This document shows positions 46,184 through 55,433 of a DNA stretch of 64,000 nucleotides, one piece after another. Positions within the stretch are counted from its first letter, which is position 1. Each line of letters begins with the position of its first letter. Under the pieces are notes generated by a model. That model saw only the letters and a program-made list of their open reading frames with translations, had not been told where the DNA came from and searched no databases. Position numbers and translations under genes: made by a program. The stretch is from Roseovarius gaetbuli (lineage in GTDB: Bacteria; Pseudomonadota; Alphaproteobacteria; Rhodobacterales; Rhodobacteraceae): assembly GCF_900172365.1 (NCBI RefSeq), contig NZ_FWFJ01000006.1, positions 57,776 through 121,775 on the forward strand. The letters run 5' to 3'.

Positions 46184-47347
46184 ATGAAACCAGAGTTCGA
46201 CATCGTTGTGATTGGCGCGGGCCCGGCGGGTGGGGCGGCGGCGTTCACCGCCGCCAAGGCCGGGTTGCGGGTGGCGCTGATTGATCGCAATACGTTCCCG
46301 CGCGACAAGCTCTGCGGGGGGCTGATCACCGGGCGGGCACGGCGTCATTATGCCGAGATTTTCGGCCATGAAATGCCGTTTGATCCCGAGGATCGCAAGA
46401 CAACCGTCGATTTCCGCTTTCGCGGTGCGCCGATGGGCGTGATCAGTCATGCGCCGCCGCTTTGCACGACCATGCGGTTCGATATGGATGCGATGATCTG
46501 CGCGCAGGCGCTTGGCGCCGGGGCGGCGGATTTTACTGGGGTGAGCGTCGCCGAGATTGACCCCGAGGTCAAATCCCTGACCCTCAAGGATGGGCGGCGG
46601 ATCGGGTTTGGCGTGTTGATCGGGGCCGATGGCGCCAATAGCCAGGTGGGCAAGGCCCTGTTCGGTGAGGCCTTTGATCGTGCCGAGGTCGGCTTTGGCC
46701 TTGAGATCGAGGCCGTGGGCGAACACGTCGACCCAAGCGCGCCCATTCGGATTGATCTTGCGGCGGCGAAATGGGGCTATGGCTGGTCCTTTCCCAAGCG
46801 CTGTTCGACTACGATTGGGGTCGGCGGGTTGCTGGCCAAGAACCCCGACATGAAGGTCGCCATGGCCGAGTATTGCGCGCTTTTGGGGGTTGAGGCCGAG
46901 GCCAGCACCTTCAAGGGGCAGTTCCTGCCGTTCGGCGATTTTCGCAAGGTGCCGGGGCGAGGGCCGGTTTTGTTGGCTGGCGATGCCGCGGGGCTTGTCG
47001 ATCCGATCACCGGCGAGGGCATCGGCTATGCGATGCAAAGCGGGCATCTTGCCGCGCAGGCCGGGATCGAGGCGCTGCGCACCGCGCGACCCGAGCGCGC
47101 GCTATCGCTTTATCGTCGTGGCCTTCGGCCCGTGCACCGGGCGTTGCGCATGGCGCGGCTGATCAGGCCGGTCATCTTTCTGCCCGCGATGGAGGCCGGA
47201 TTCGCGCGGGCCTTCCGGCGCTCATCCACGCTTCGGATGCAATACCTGCGCCTGATGGCAGGCGAGGTGGAATATGGCGATATCCTTGCCCGCGTTATCC
47301 TTCGCCTGCCGCGCCTGACGGTGCTGGCGATCCGGGCCAAGCTTTGA
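46184..47347 (+). CDS. Geranylgeranyl reductase family FAD-dependent oxidoreductase
   Basis: This 387-aa flavoprotein has a Rossmann GAGPAGG at the N-terminus, LCGGLITGRA (the GGR-family active-site-adjacent block) and a second FAD motif GDAAGLVDPITGEGIGYAM. Family members reduce polyprenyl chains or carry out related flavin chemistry; this one has no adjacent bacteriochlorophyll or carotenoid genes, so the substrate is uncertain. It follows the Lrp gene by 3 bases, probably as one transcript. Confidence 0.82.
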   Translation: MKPEFDIVVIGAGPAGGAAAFTAAKAGLRVALIDRNTFPRDKLCGGLITGRARRHYAEIFGHEMPFDPEDRKTTVDFRFRGAPMGVISHAPPLCTTMRFDMDAMICAQALGAGAADFTGVSVAEIDPEVKSLTLKDGRRIGFGVLIGADGANSQVGKALFGEAFDRAEVGFGLEIEAVGEHVDPSAPIRIDLAAAKWGYGWSFPKRCSTTIGVGGLLAKNPDMKVAMAEYCALLGVEAEASTFKGQFLPFGDFRKVPGRGPVLLAGDAAGLVDPITGEGIGYAMQSGHLAAQAGIEALRTARPERALSLYRRGLRPVHRALRMARLIRPVIFLPAMEAGFARAFRRSSTLRMQYLRLMAGEVEYGDILARVILRLPRLTVLAIRAKL

Positions 47348-47374
47348 CGGCTCGGCCCGGATCAGGGAAAGGAT

Positions 47375-47422
47375 GGGGGACGCTGTCCCCCAAGCCCCTG
47401 GGATATTTAAAGCAAGAAGAAG
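47375..47422. repeat. Roseobacter-type intergenic element, copy 2
   Basis: A perfect GGGGGAC-GCT-GTCCCCC hairpin (47375-47391) is followed by GATATTTAAAGCAAGAAG (47402-47419, ending AAG at 47422). It lies between the convergent GGR-like and Fe-ADH genes and may serve as a terminator. It matches copy 1 (9306-9369) in layout. Confidence 0.65.
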
Positions 47423-47440
47423 CCAAAACGAGGCTTGGTT

Positions 47441-48586
47441 TCAGAGGGCGGCCTGAAACAGCGCCGTCAGGTTGGCCTCGGTCAACTGGACCGGGTTGCC
47501 GCCACAGCTTGGGTCAGTGAGGGCGCCCGCGACAAGATCGGGGATCGAGTCAGGCGTGACGCCAAGATCGGACAGTTTGCGCGGAATGCCGAGGCTGTCG
47601 TTGAACTCCTGCACAAAGCTTCGAAAGCCGTCGAACCCGCCCGCTATGCCAAGATAGCCGGTCGCGCGGTCAAACCGCTTGGCGATTACATCGGCGTTGA
47701 GGTCAAGCACCGCTGGCATGCAGACCGCGTTGGTCGTGCCGTGATGGGTGTTGAAATAGGCGCCGATGGGGTGGCTCATGGCGTGGATCGCGCCAAGGCC
47801 TTTCTGGAAGGCAGTGGCGCCCATGGCGGCGGCGCTCATCATTTGGGCGCGGGCCTCGATATCGGTCCCATCACTATAGGCGCGCGGCAGGTAGTCGATG
47901 ACAAGGCGCATGCCCTCAAGCGCAATGCCCTGGCTCATCGGGTGGTAATGCGGGCTGCTGAAGGCCTCGACGCAATGGGCAAAGGCATCAAGCCCGGTGC
48001 CGGCGGTGATGAATTTCGGCATGCCGACGGTCAGCTCTGGATCGCAGATCACCACGGTGGGCAGGACCTTGGGGTGGAAGATGATCTTTTTCACATGGGT
48101 CACGGAATTGGTGATCACCGATGCGCGGCCGACCTCTGATCCGGTGCCCGCAGTTGTGGGTACGGCGATGATCGGGGCAATGGCATCGCTGTCGGCGCGG
48201 GTCCACCAATCGCCGACATCCTCGTAATCCCAGACGGGCCGGGTTTGCCCGGCCATGAAGGCCACCATCTTGCCAAGGTCGAGCCCCGAGCCGCCGCCAA
48301 AGGCGATCACGCCGTCATGGCCACCGGCCTTATAGGCTGCGACACCGGCGGCAAGGTTGATCTCATTGGGGTTCGGGTCAACCTCGGAAAACATCGCGCG
48401 GCCAAGGCCTGCGGCCTCGATGATATCAAGCGTCGCTTGGGTGACGGGCAGGCCCGCAAGTCCTTTGTCGGTCACCAGAAGCGGGCGCTTGATCCCGGCC
48501 TGGGCACAGGCGGCAGGCAGTTCAGATATCCGGTCGGCGCCGAATTTGATTGCGGTCGGGTACGACCAGTTTCCTGTCAGGCTCAT
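47441..48586 (-). CDS. Iron-containing alcohol dehydrogenase
   Basis: This group III (Fe/Zn-dependent) alcohol dehydrogenase of 381 aa has GGGSGLDLGK at the NAD site, PTTAGTGSE, and metal ligands in GLDAFAHCVEA, HAMSHPIGAYF and NTHHG. It likely oxidises a primary alcohol to an aldehyde. It is the last gene of operon A, and its ATG overlaps the aldehyde dehydrogenase stop by 4 bases (ATGA), so the two are coupled. The start is MSLTGNWSYP at 48586. Confidence 0.92.
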   Translation of the reverse strand: MSLTGNWSYPTAIKFGADRISELPAACAQAGIKRPLLVTDKGLAGLPVTQATLDIIEAAGLGRAMFSEVDPNPNEINLAAGVAAYKAGGHDGVIAFGGGSGLDLGKMVAFMAGQTRPVWDYEDVGDWWTRADSDAIAPIIAVPTTAGTGSEVGRASVITNSVTHVKKIIFHPKVLPTVVICDPELTVGMPKFITAGTGLDAFAHCVEAFSSPHYHPMSQGIALEGMRLVIDYLPRAYSDGTDIEARAQMMSAAAMGATAFQKGLGAIHAMSHPIGAYFNTHHGTTNAVCMPAVLDLNADVIAKRFDRATGYLGIAGGFDGFRSFVQEFNDSLGIPRKLSDLGVTPDSIPDLVAGALTDPSCGGNPVQLTEANLTALFQAAL

Positions 48587-49962
48587 TGTGTCACCTTCTT
48601 GAGATGGTAGGATTTGGGACGTGTCAGATTGTGATAGCCGATGACCGAGAGGCCGCCGCCGCGCCCGGTATTCTTGCACCCGGTCCAGCACAGGCCCGGA
48701 TCAAGGTAATCGGCGCGATTAAGAAAAACGGTGCCGGTCTCGATCTGGTCACCCACCCTTTGGGCGCGCGCAAGATCGGCGGTCCAGAGGCTGGCGGTCA
48801 GTCCGAATTCGCTGTCGTTCATAAGAGCGATGGCCGCGGCGTCATCCTTGACCGGCATGATACCCACGACGGGGCCAAAGCTCTCGTCGCGCATGACCCG
48901 CATCTCGTGGCTGACATTGGTCAGGATCTGTGGCGTCAGGTAAGCCGCACCATCATCGCCCGGCATGGTGGCGATATGCGCGACCGCCCCCATCTTCAGC
49001 GCCTCGGCAATCTGGCCGCGCACCTCATTGGCAAAGCGCACATTGGCCATCGGACCGATCGTGGTCTCTGGGTCCAGCGGATTGCCAAGGCGATAGCCCT
49101 GCACAATCGCCACGGCCTTTTCGACAAAGGCGTCAAACAGGCTCTCGTGGACATAAATCCGTTCGATCCCGCAGCAGCACTGGCCGGAATTGAACATCGC
49201 TCCGTCAATCAGCGTATCAACCGCGGCGTCAAGATCGGCGTCCTCCATGACATAGCCGGGGTCCTTCCCGCCAAGCTCAAGGCCAAGACCGGTAAAGGTG
49301 CCTGCCGCGGCCCGCTCCATCGCGCGCCCACCGCCGACCGAGCCGGTGAAGTTGACGAAATCAAACGCGCGGGCAGCGATCAGGGCGCTGGTGGTGTCGT
49401 GATCCAGAAACACGTTCTGAAAGACATCCTCTGGCACACCGGCGGCGTGAAAGGCGCGCGCCATGCGCTCGCCCACCAACAACGTTTGCGTGGCATGCTT
49501 CAACACCACCGTATTGCCGGCGATCAAGGCGGGCGCGAGGGTGTTGATCGCGGTCATATAGGGGTAATTCCACGGCGCAACGACAAACACCACGCCATGC
49601 GGCACGCGCTTGATATAGCGCAGAAAGGTCTCATCCTCGCCCACGGCGATATCGGCAAGCGCGTCCTTGACAATAGCGGCCATGTGACTGGCGCGCTCGT
49701 TAAAGCCGCCAAACTCGCCGCCATAGCGCATCGGGCGCCCCATCATATGGGCCAGTTCCGGCACGATTTCGTCGTTCATTGCGCCCACGGCGGCGACGCC
49801 TGCCATGACAAGGTCGATCCGCTCCTGAAGCGGTCGCGCCGCCCAAGCGGATTGCGCCGCCCGCGCGCGCGTCGCGGCGTCCTGTGCCGCCTCGACACTC
49901 AAAACCTCGCGGGTGGCAAAGACCGATCCGTCGATGGGGGATATACAGTTCAATGTCTGCAT
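48583..49962 (-). CDS. NAD-dependent aldehyde dehydrogenase
   Basis: This 459-aa protein is of the ALDH superfamily. It contains APWNYPYM, the catalytic Glu in LELGGKDPGYV, and the nucleophile Cys in FNSGQCCCG, where three cysteines stand in a row. In operon A it would oxidise the aldehyde made by the adjacent alcohol dehydrogenase. Start at 49962 is MQTLNCISPI. Confidence 0.92.
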   Translation of the reverse strand: MQTLNCISPIDGSVFATREVLSVEAAQDAATRARAAQSAWAARPLQERIDLVMAGVAAVGAMNDEIVPELAHMMGRPMRYGGEFGGFNERASHMAAIVKDALADIAVGEDETFLRYIKRVPHGVVFVVAPWNYPYMTAINTLAPALIAGNTVVLKHATQTLLVGERMARAFHAAGVPEDVFQNVFLDHDTTSALIAARAFDFVNFTGSVGGGRAMERAAAGTFTGLGLELGGKDPGYVMEDADLDAAVDTLIDGAMFNSGQCCCGIERIYVHESLFDAFVEKAVAIVQGYRLGNPLDPETTIGPMANVRFANEVRGQIAEALKMGAVAHIATMPGDDGAAYLTPQILTNVSHEMRVMRDESFGPVVGIMPVKDDAAAIALMNDSEFGLTASLWTADLARAQRVGDQIETGTVFLNRADYLDPGLCWTGCKNTGRGGGLSVIGYHNLTRPKSYHLKKVTQ

Positions 49963-50000
49963 GATTGCATCCTTGGTCACGGGCAAGCGCACTCGCCCTG

Positions 50001-50029
50001 CTTCTTCTTGGCAAAAATACTCAAATCCT
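50001..50029. repeat. Roseobacter-type intergenic element, copy 3
   Basis: The complement of GAGTATTTTTGCCAAGAAG lies at 50004-50022 (ending AAG at 50001), followed upstream by AGGATTT. It sits between the glutamine-synthetase-like gene and the aldehyde dehydrogenase gene. It lacks the strong hairpin of copies 1 and 2, so it may be a degenerate copy. Confidence 0.55.
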
Positions 50030-50041
50030 GCGGCGCGGTTG

Positions 50042-51403
50042 TCACGCCCGCTCGAACCCGCGTGCCACCTCGTAGTCTGTCACGACGCGGTCAAAATCCT
50101 CGATCTCGACCTCGGCGGCGCGGGCATAGTGGTCGATCACATCATCGCCAAAGGCCGCGCGCAGCATATCCGAGGCCTTGAGCGTCACATAGGCATCGCG
50201 CAGGGTTTGCGGGATAAGCCCGGTGTCGCCCGCATAGGCATCGCCCACCGTGGGTGGAGCAAGGTCAAGCGCGTCCTCGATGCCCTTGATGCCCGCCGCC
50301 AATTGCACGGCCATGGCGAGATAAGGGTTCAGGTCGGAGCCGCCAACCCGGCATTCGACGCGCACGGCCTTGCTGCCTTCGCCACACAGGCGGAATCCGG
50401 CGGTGCGGTTGTCCACGGACCAGATCGTGCGCGTGGGCGCGAATGTGCCCTTTTGAAAGCGCTTGTAGCTGTTGATATAGGGCGCCAGGAAATAGGTGTA
50501 ATCGGGCGCGTATTTCAGCAGGCCGGCCATGTAATGCTTCATCAGCTGGCTCATGCCAAGGCTGTCGCTCGGGTCATAAAACGCGGGCTTGCCATCCTTC
50601 CAGAGCGATTGGTGCACGTGGCTGGACGAGCCGACACGGTCGTGATCCCATTTCGACAAAAAGCTCACCGCGTGCCCCTTGGCCCAGGCGATTTCCTTGA
50701 TCGCGTGCTTGGCGATGGTGTGGTAATCGGCGGTATCAAGCGCGGGGGCGTATTTGATGTTCAGCTCTTCCTGACCGGCCTCGGCCTCGCCCTTGGAATT
50801 CTCGATCGGCAGTCCGGCGTTCCACAGATGATTGCGCACCGGTCGCATCACGTGTTCTTCCTTGGTGGTCTGGAAGATGTTGTAATCCTCGTTATAGCCC
50901 GAGATCGGCACAAGGTTGCGATAGCCAGATTTGCGCAGCTCTTCAAAGCTTTGCTCGAAGAGGAAGAACTCTAGTTCGGTCGCCATCATCGCGTCAAAGC
51001 CAAGCCCCTCAAGCCGTTTGATCTGTGTCTTGAGCATGGCGCGCGGCGAATGCGGTACATCCTCGTGGGTGTGGTGATCAAGCACATCGCAGAGCACCAT
51101 AACCGTGCCCTCAAGCCATGGCATCGGGCGCAGGGTGCTCAGGTCGGGCTTCATCACGTAATCGCCATAGCCCTTTTCCCAGCTGGTCGAGGCAAAGCCC
51201 TCGGGCGTGCTCATTTCAAGGTCGGTGGCCAGCAGGTAGTTGCAGCAATGGGTTTCTTCCCAGGCGCTGGCGATGAAATGGCCCGCGTGAAACCGTTTGC
51301 CCATCAGGCGGCCCTGCATGTCGACAAGACAGGCCAGAACGGTATCTACCTCGCCGGTCGCGACTTGGGATTTTAGGGTCTCGAAACTGAGCGGGCCTGA
51401 CAT
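50042..51403 (-). CDS. Glutamine-synthetase-like gamma-glutamyl-amine synthetase
   Basis: This 453-aa protein is of the glutamine synthetase type III/PuuA-like branch. It has GSSSHVHQSL in the ATP/ammonia pocket, NSYKRF at the start of the C-terminal catalytic block, and DNRTAGFR. Members ligate glutamate to an amine such as putrescine, ethanolamine, methylamine or isopropylamine. The surrounding operon supplies ALDH and ADH, which suits formation of a gamma-glutamyl intermediate. It is not the housekeeping GlnA. Which amine it uses cannot be read from the sequence. Confidence 0.82.
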   Translation of the reverse strand: MSGPLSFETLKSQVATGEVDTVLACLVDMQGRLMGKRFHAGHFIASAWEETHCCNYLLATDLEMSTPEGFASTSWEKGYGDYVMKPDLSTLRPMPWLEGTVMVLCDVLDHHTHEDVPHSPRAMLKTQIKRLEGLGFDAMMATELEFFLFEQSFEELRKSGYRNLVPISGYNEDYNIFQTTKEEHVMRPVRNHLWNAGLPIENSKGEAEAGQEELNIKYAPALDTADYHTIAKHAIKEIAWAKGHAVSFLSKWDHDRVGSSSHVHQSLWKDGKPAFYDPSDSLGMSQLMKHYMAGLLKYAPDYTYFLAPYINSYKRFQKGTFAPTRTIWSVDNRTAGFRLCGEGSKAVRVECRVGGSDLNPYLAMAVQLAAGIKGIEDALDLAPPTVGDAYAGDTGLIPQTLRDAYVTLKASDMLRAAFGDDVIDHYARAAEVEIEDFDRVVTDYEVARGFERA

Positions 51404-51477
51404 GGGGAATTTCCTGTATGGTTGGTAGCATCATTATCGGTGCGCCCCGGCGCGGGTATTGCGCCGGGGCAAAGGGC

Positions 51478-52518
51478 TTAACCGAAGGTATAAGGCGGGC
51501 CTGCCTTGCTTGTCACTTCGTTATAATCGCGGAAGATCTGGACGATTTTCGCGTGAATTTCGCCCTCTTCGGCGATTTCATCCCAGAATTTCACCGCCGC
51601 GTCTTCGACGGTCTTCCATTCTTCCTGCGGGATCGAGCGCAGCTTGAGTTGATCACCCGTCGAGCGCAGGCGCGCCTCGCCGCCCCAGTACCACTGGTTG
51701 CGATAGGTGTGGCTGGCCTCGATGCCGGCCATCACGATCGCCTTGAGATGCTCTGGCAGGTCGGCCCACATCTTCTGGTTCACGTAGAACGACCCGATCC
51801 AGGCGCCCGAGATATTGTTGGTCAGGAAATAGTCGGTCACATTGGCCCAGCCGACGGTGTAATCCTCGGTGATGCCCGACCATGCCATGCCGTCAAGCTC
51901 GCCGGTCTGCACGGCGACTTCGGCATCCTCATAGGGGATCGACACCGGCACCACGCCGAATTGCGACAGGAACCGCCCGGCCGTGGGGAAGGTATAAAGC
52001 TTGAGCCCGTCAAGATCGGCCAGCGATGTGATCTCTTTCTTGGTGTTGAAGTTGCACGGGTCCTGACCCGCCGCCGAGAGCCATGTCACGCCGACTTTTT
52101 CGTATTCAGAGCGCCAGATATCGGCCAGACCGTATTGCTGAAACAGCACCGGCACATCGAGCGCGTGCTTGGTGGCCAGCGGGAAGTAGCCGCCAAAGAC
52201 CTGAAGCGGCGTCGGCGAGGCCATTGAATCGTCGTCGGAATGAACCGCGTCGATGGTGCCGCGCTGAAGCGCCTGGAAAAGCTCGCCGGTGGGCACGATC
52301 TGATCGGCGTAATAAAGCTCGATCTCCATCTCGCCATTGGCGGCCTTGTTGATGTAATCTACGACCGGCTTGGTCACGAATTCGCCCAATGCGGCGCCGG
52401 CATAGGTCTGAAAACGCCATTTGATAGGGGCCTGGGCGTGCACGATGGCCGGGCTGGCCAATGTCGCGGCGCCGCCCAAAGTTGCGGCGCGAAGGAATGA
52501 ACGTCTGGTACTGGTCAT
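51478..52518 (-). CDS. TRAP transporter solute-binding protein (DctP type), operon A
   Basis: This 346-aa periplasmic receptor starts MTSTRRSFLRAA, a Tat-type twin-arginine signal (cleavage near AIVHA). The DctP fold is present, but at the GLK-[IM]-R position, where an Arg normally pairs with a substrate carboxylate, residues 171-176 read GLKLYT: Tyr175 replaces Arg. This points to a non-carboxylate substrate. It lies between the membrane subunit and the glutamine-synthetase-like gene. AAGGAGAG precedes the start. Confidence 0.9.
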   Translation of the reverse strand: MTSTRRSFLRAATLGGAATLASPAIVHAQAPIKWRFQTYAGAALGEFVTKPVVDYINKAANGEMEIELYYADQIVPTGELFQALQRGTIDAVHSDDDSMASPTPLQVFGGYFPLATKHALDVPVLFQQYGLADIWRSEYEKVGVTWLSAAGQDPCNFNTKKEITSLADLDGLKLYTFPTAGRFLSQFGVVPVSIPYEDAEVAVQTGELDGMAWSGITEDYTVGWANVTDYFLTNNISGAWIGSFYVNQKMWADLPEHLKAIVMAGIEASHTYRNQWYWGGEARLRSTGDQLKLRSIPQEEWKTVEDAAVKFWDEIAEEGEIHAKIVQIFRDYNEVTSKAGPPYTFG

Positions 52519-52571
52519 TGATCTCTCCTTGGTTGGTTTGATGTCATGCTCCGTTGGCGGAGTTCTTGGGG

Positions 52572-53894
52572 TTATTTTCCGTAGACGTAATTCGGCAGCC
52601 AAAGCGCGACCTGCGGGAAGATGATCACCACGGCCAGCGCAAAACTCATCACGATCACGAACGGTATGATCGAGCGATAGATGTCGCGGATCGAAATCTC
52701 GGGCGGGGCCATCGCGCGCATCAAGAACAGGTTATAGCCGAACGGCGGCGTCATATAGGCGATCTGACAGGTGATCGTGTAGAGCACACCATACCACACA
52801 AGATCGAAGCCCATGTTGCCGACCAGCGGCACGTAAAGCGGCGCCACGATCACAAGCATTGCGGTATCGTCAAGGAATGTCCCCATCAGGATAAAGCTGA
52901 GCTGCATCAGGATCAGGATCGTCCAGGGGCCAAGGCCCAGCTGATCGGTAAAGAGGTGGTCAATCGCCTTGACCGCGCCAAGCCCGTCAAAGATCGCGCC
53001 AAAGCCGAGCGCGGCGAGGATGATCCACATGAACATGCAGGAAATCGCCAGCGTCTGGCGCACCGAGGTTTCAAACACCTCGCGGTTCATCCGCCCCTTG
53101 ATCACCGCCGCGACGAATGCCGCCATCGCCCCGATGGCAGAGCTTTCGACAAGCGAGGTATAGCCTTTGACAAAGGGCACCATCATCACCGCGAAAATCA
53201 CCAGCGGCAAAAGCCCCGCGCGCAGCAGGCGCAGCTTTTCGGCCATTGGTACGTTGCGCTCTTCGGGCGGAAGGGCGGGGCCAAGCTCTGGCTGCAACCG
53301 ACAGCGCACGTAGATATAGATGATGAACATTGTCGCCATCATCAGCCCCGGAATGACGCCGGCAAGCCAAAGCTGCCCGACCGGCTGGCGCGCGATCATC
53401 GCGTAAAGCACAAGAACGACGGAGGGCGGCACAAGGATGCCAAGACTTGATCCGGCCTGAATCACGCCGGTCACCATGATCTTGTCATACCCGCGTTTCA
53501 AAAGCTCGGGCAGGGCGATGGTGGCGCCGATGGCCATGCCTGCCACGCTTAGGCCGTTCATCGCCGAAATAAGCACCATCAACCCGATCGTGCCAATCGC
53601 CAAGCCACCGCGCACCGGGCCCATCCAGACGTGAAACATCTTGTAAAGATCATCCGCAATCTTGGATTCCGACAGGACATAGCCCATGAAAATGAACATC
53701 GGCAGCGTCAGAAGCGGATACCATTTCATCAGCTTCATGGCGGCGGAAAACGGCATGTCCGCCCCGCCCGTGCCCCAGAGCATCAGCCCGGCAAAGGCCC
53801 CGACAAATCCAATCGCGCCGAACACCCGCTGCCCGGTCAAAAGCATCAGGATCATCGAGCTGAACATCAAAATGGCGATCATTTCATAGGACAT
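52572..53894 (-). CDS. dctM: TRAP transporter large permease DctM, operon A
   Basis: This 440-aa, roughly 12-helix permease of the DctM family couples sodium import to uptake of the substrate delivered by the binding protein. It contains GTIGLMVLISAMNGLSVAG, SSLGILVPPS, and DDTAMLVIVAPL. Its start overlaps the end of dctQ by 11 bases. It is followed by the DctP gene. Confidence 0.95.
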   Translation of the reverse strand: MSYEMIAILMFSSMILMLLTGQRVFGAIGFVGAFAGLMLWGTGGADMPFSAAMKLMKWYPLLTLPMFIFMGYVLSESKIADDLYKMFHVWMGPVRGGLAIGTIGLMVLISAMNGLSVAGMAIGATIALPELLKRGYDKIMVTGVIQAGSSLGILVPPSVVLVLYAMIARQPVGQLWLAGVIPGLMMATMFIIYIYVRCRLQPELGPALPPEERNVPMAEKLRLLRAGLLPLVIFAVMMVPFVKGYTSLVESSAIGAMAAFVAAVIKGRMNREVFETSVRQTLAISCMFMWIILAALGFGAIFDGLGAVKAIDHLFTDQLGLGPWTILILMQLSFILMGTFLDDTAMLVIVAPLYVPLVGNMGFDLVWYGVLYTITCQIAYMTPPFGYNLFLMRAMAPPEISIRDIYRSIIPFVIVMSFALAVVIIFPQVALWLPNYVYGK

Positions 53895-54489
53895 CAGAGG
53901 CCTCTTCGCGGATACGGCCGATGTCGCGGAAAAATTCGGCTAGGGATTGCAGCAGCATCAGGAAGACCCCGATGCACAGGATGGTCTTGACCGGCCAGAG
54001 ATAGGGACGCCAAGAGGTCGGGCTTCGTTCCATAAAGCCGATCTTCTCGGATGCGCCGCTTGGGCCTTGGGTGATGAAGGTCACGAATAGATCCCAGAAA
54101 AAGGCAAACGGTTCGGTGCCGAAATAGCCAAGCGAATAGGCGGTCGAGCTTATCGCGCCGTATAAAAGCATGCCGAGGTAGAACAGCAGGAACAGCACGG
54201 TAAAGGCATCAAACCACGCGCGCTGGCGCGCCGACCAGCCGCCATAGAACAAATCCATCCGCACGTTCGAGCCAAGCTGAATCGAATAGGGCCCGCCAAG
54301 CACGTAATAGGCGACCATCACGAATTGCGCGGTTTCAAGCGTCCAGTGCGACGGCGTGAAAAACGCCTTGGAAAACGACGACCAGAGCAGCACGCCGATC
54401 AGCGCAAAGATCAGGTACATCGCAAAGCGCCCGATAAAACGGTTCATCGCGTCAATCGCGCGGATATAGGACAGGATAAATTTAGGCAT
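53884..54489 (-). CDS. dctQ: TRAP transporter small permease DctQ, operon A
   Basis: This 201-aa four-helix protein (MPKFILSYIRAIDAMNRF start) precedes and overlaps dctM and itself overlaps the N-formylglutamate-amidohydrolase-like gene by 8 bases. It has the long C-terminal loop and helix common in DctQ proteins of larger size. The tight overlaps show a single transcript. Confidence 0.9.
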   Translation of the reverse strand: MPKFILSYIRAIDAMNRFIGRFAMYLIFALIGVLLWSSFSKAFFTPSHWTLETAQFVMVAYYVLGGPYSIQLGSNVRMDLFYGGWSARQRAWFDAFTVLFLLFYLGMLLYGAISSTAYSLGYFGTEPFAFFWDLFVTFITQGPSGASEKIGFMERSPTSWRPYLWPVKTILCIGVFLMLLQSLAEFFRDIGRIREEASDVL

Positions 54490-55273
54490 GCGTCCCTCCG
54501 GGGGGCTGCTGATCAAGCGTTGCCATCGCCGGGCGCAAGAGCGTCAAAAGCTCGTCGGCAATCGCGGCTTGCGCCTCTGTGCCGACCAATAGGTCATTGC
54601 GCACTTCGATCATCACATTCGCCAGACCCTGCGCGATCCCGTGCAGCTTGAGCGAATGGGTCACGCCATCCTCGGGCCCATAGGGATCGTTGCGCCGGAT
54701 CACGCGGTCGGGCAATTGGTCGGCCTCGGCAAGCATCGCATCGGCCAAACGGCTGTCGCTGTCGTGTAGAATGCCGATCTCGCAATCGCGCTGGGAGCCG
54801 AAATATAGCGGCGTAAAGCTGTGGATGGTGATCAGGTGGGGGACAAGACCGGCGGCCTTGCGCGCGGCGATCATATCGCTGACGGCAGTGCAAAACGGGG
54901 TGTAGACGGTTTGCACGCGTTCGGCGCGCGCCGCCTCGCTCAGGTCGCGATTGCCCGGCACTTCGATATATTCGGATTGCTCGGGCATCGCACTTGGCGC
55001 GTCGGGCGGGCGATTACAGTCATACACCAGCCGCGAGACGGTCGAGGCGATCATCGGCGCATCAAGCGCGCGAGACAGGGCAAGGGCAAGATCGCGCGCG
55101 CCGGGGTCCCAGGCGGCGTGGCTTTGCTGGTCGCTCTCGCTCAGACCAAGGTCTTGATAACGATCAGGGATTTTGTTTGATGCATGTTCGCACAGGATCA
55201 GGGCCGCACCGCGGCCTTGCGGATTGAGCACCTCAACGGCGTCAGAATCATCCCTGTTCGGATTGCCTTGCAT
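54482..55273 (-). CDS. N-formylglutamate amidohydrolase-family protein
   Basis: This 263-aa protein is of the FGase family: CEHASNKIP, DPGARDLALALS, VYDCNRPPD and IHSFTPLYFG. Classical HutG members cleave N-formylglutamate in histidine degradation, but no hut gene is here. In this operon it may instead hydrolyse an N-substituted glutamate, such as the gamma-glutamyl product of the oxidation steps. It is the first gene of operon A. Start MQGNPNRDDS at 55273 has GGGGCAAG upstream. Confidence 0.85.
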   Translation of the reverse strand: MQGNPNRDDSDAVEVLNPQGRGAALILCEHASNKIPDRYQDLGLSESDQQSHAAWDPGARDLALALSRALDAPMIASTVSRLVYDCNRPPDAPSAMPEQSEYIEVPGNRDLSEAARAERVQTVYTPFCTAVSDMIAARKAAGLVPHLITIHSFTPLYFGSQRDCEIGILHDSDSRLADAMLAEADQLPDRVIRRNDPYGPEDGVTHSLKLHGIAQGLANVMIEVRNDLLVGTEAQAAIADELLTLLRPAMATLDQQPPGGTHA

Positions 55274-55433
55274 CTTGCCCCCATTGGCGTTTGTAAAGAT
55301 GTTTCCACGAGGCAATATTTATGTCAATATATTTTCAGGTGTATCGGGGTGATTGTCCTGTCGCACCGCGCTATGCTGGGCAACCTGCCCAAAACGGCAG
55401 CACCCAGACCAGACCTTGCACAGGATTTGCGAT
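55274..55433. promoter_or_regulatory. Divergent promoter region, operon A / RpiR regulator
   Basis: This 160-base region carries two CAATAT direct repeats (55313-55318 and 55325-55330, 12 bases apart) in an AT-rich block ending at about 55337. The repeats are candidate operator halves for the adjacent RpiR protein. Promoter boxes are not clear enough to call. Confidence 0.4.

Noticed and set aside
48550..50181. 543-codon plus-strand frame across the aldehyde dehydrogenase gene
   Set aside because: Antisense shadow; the minus-strand ALDH has all catalytic motifs.
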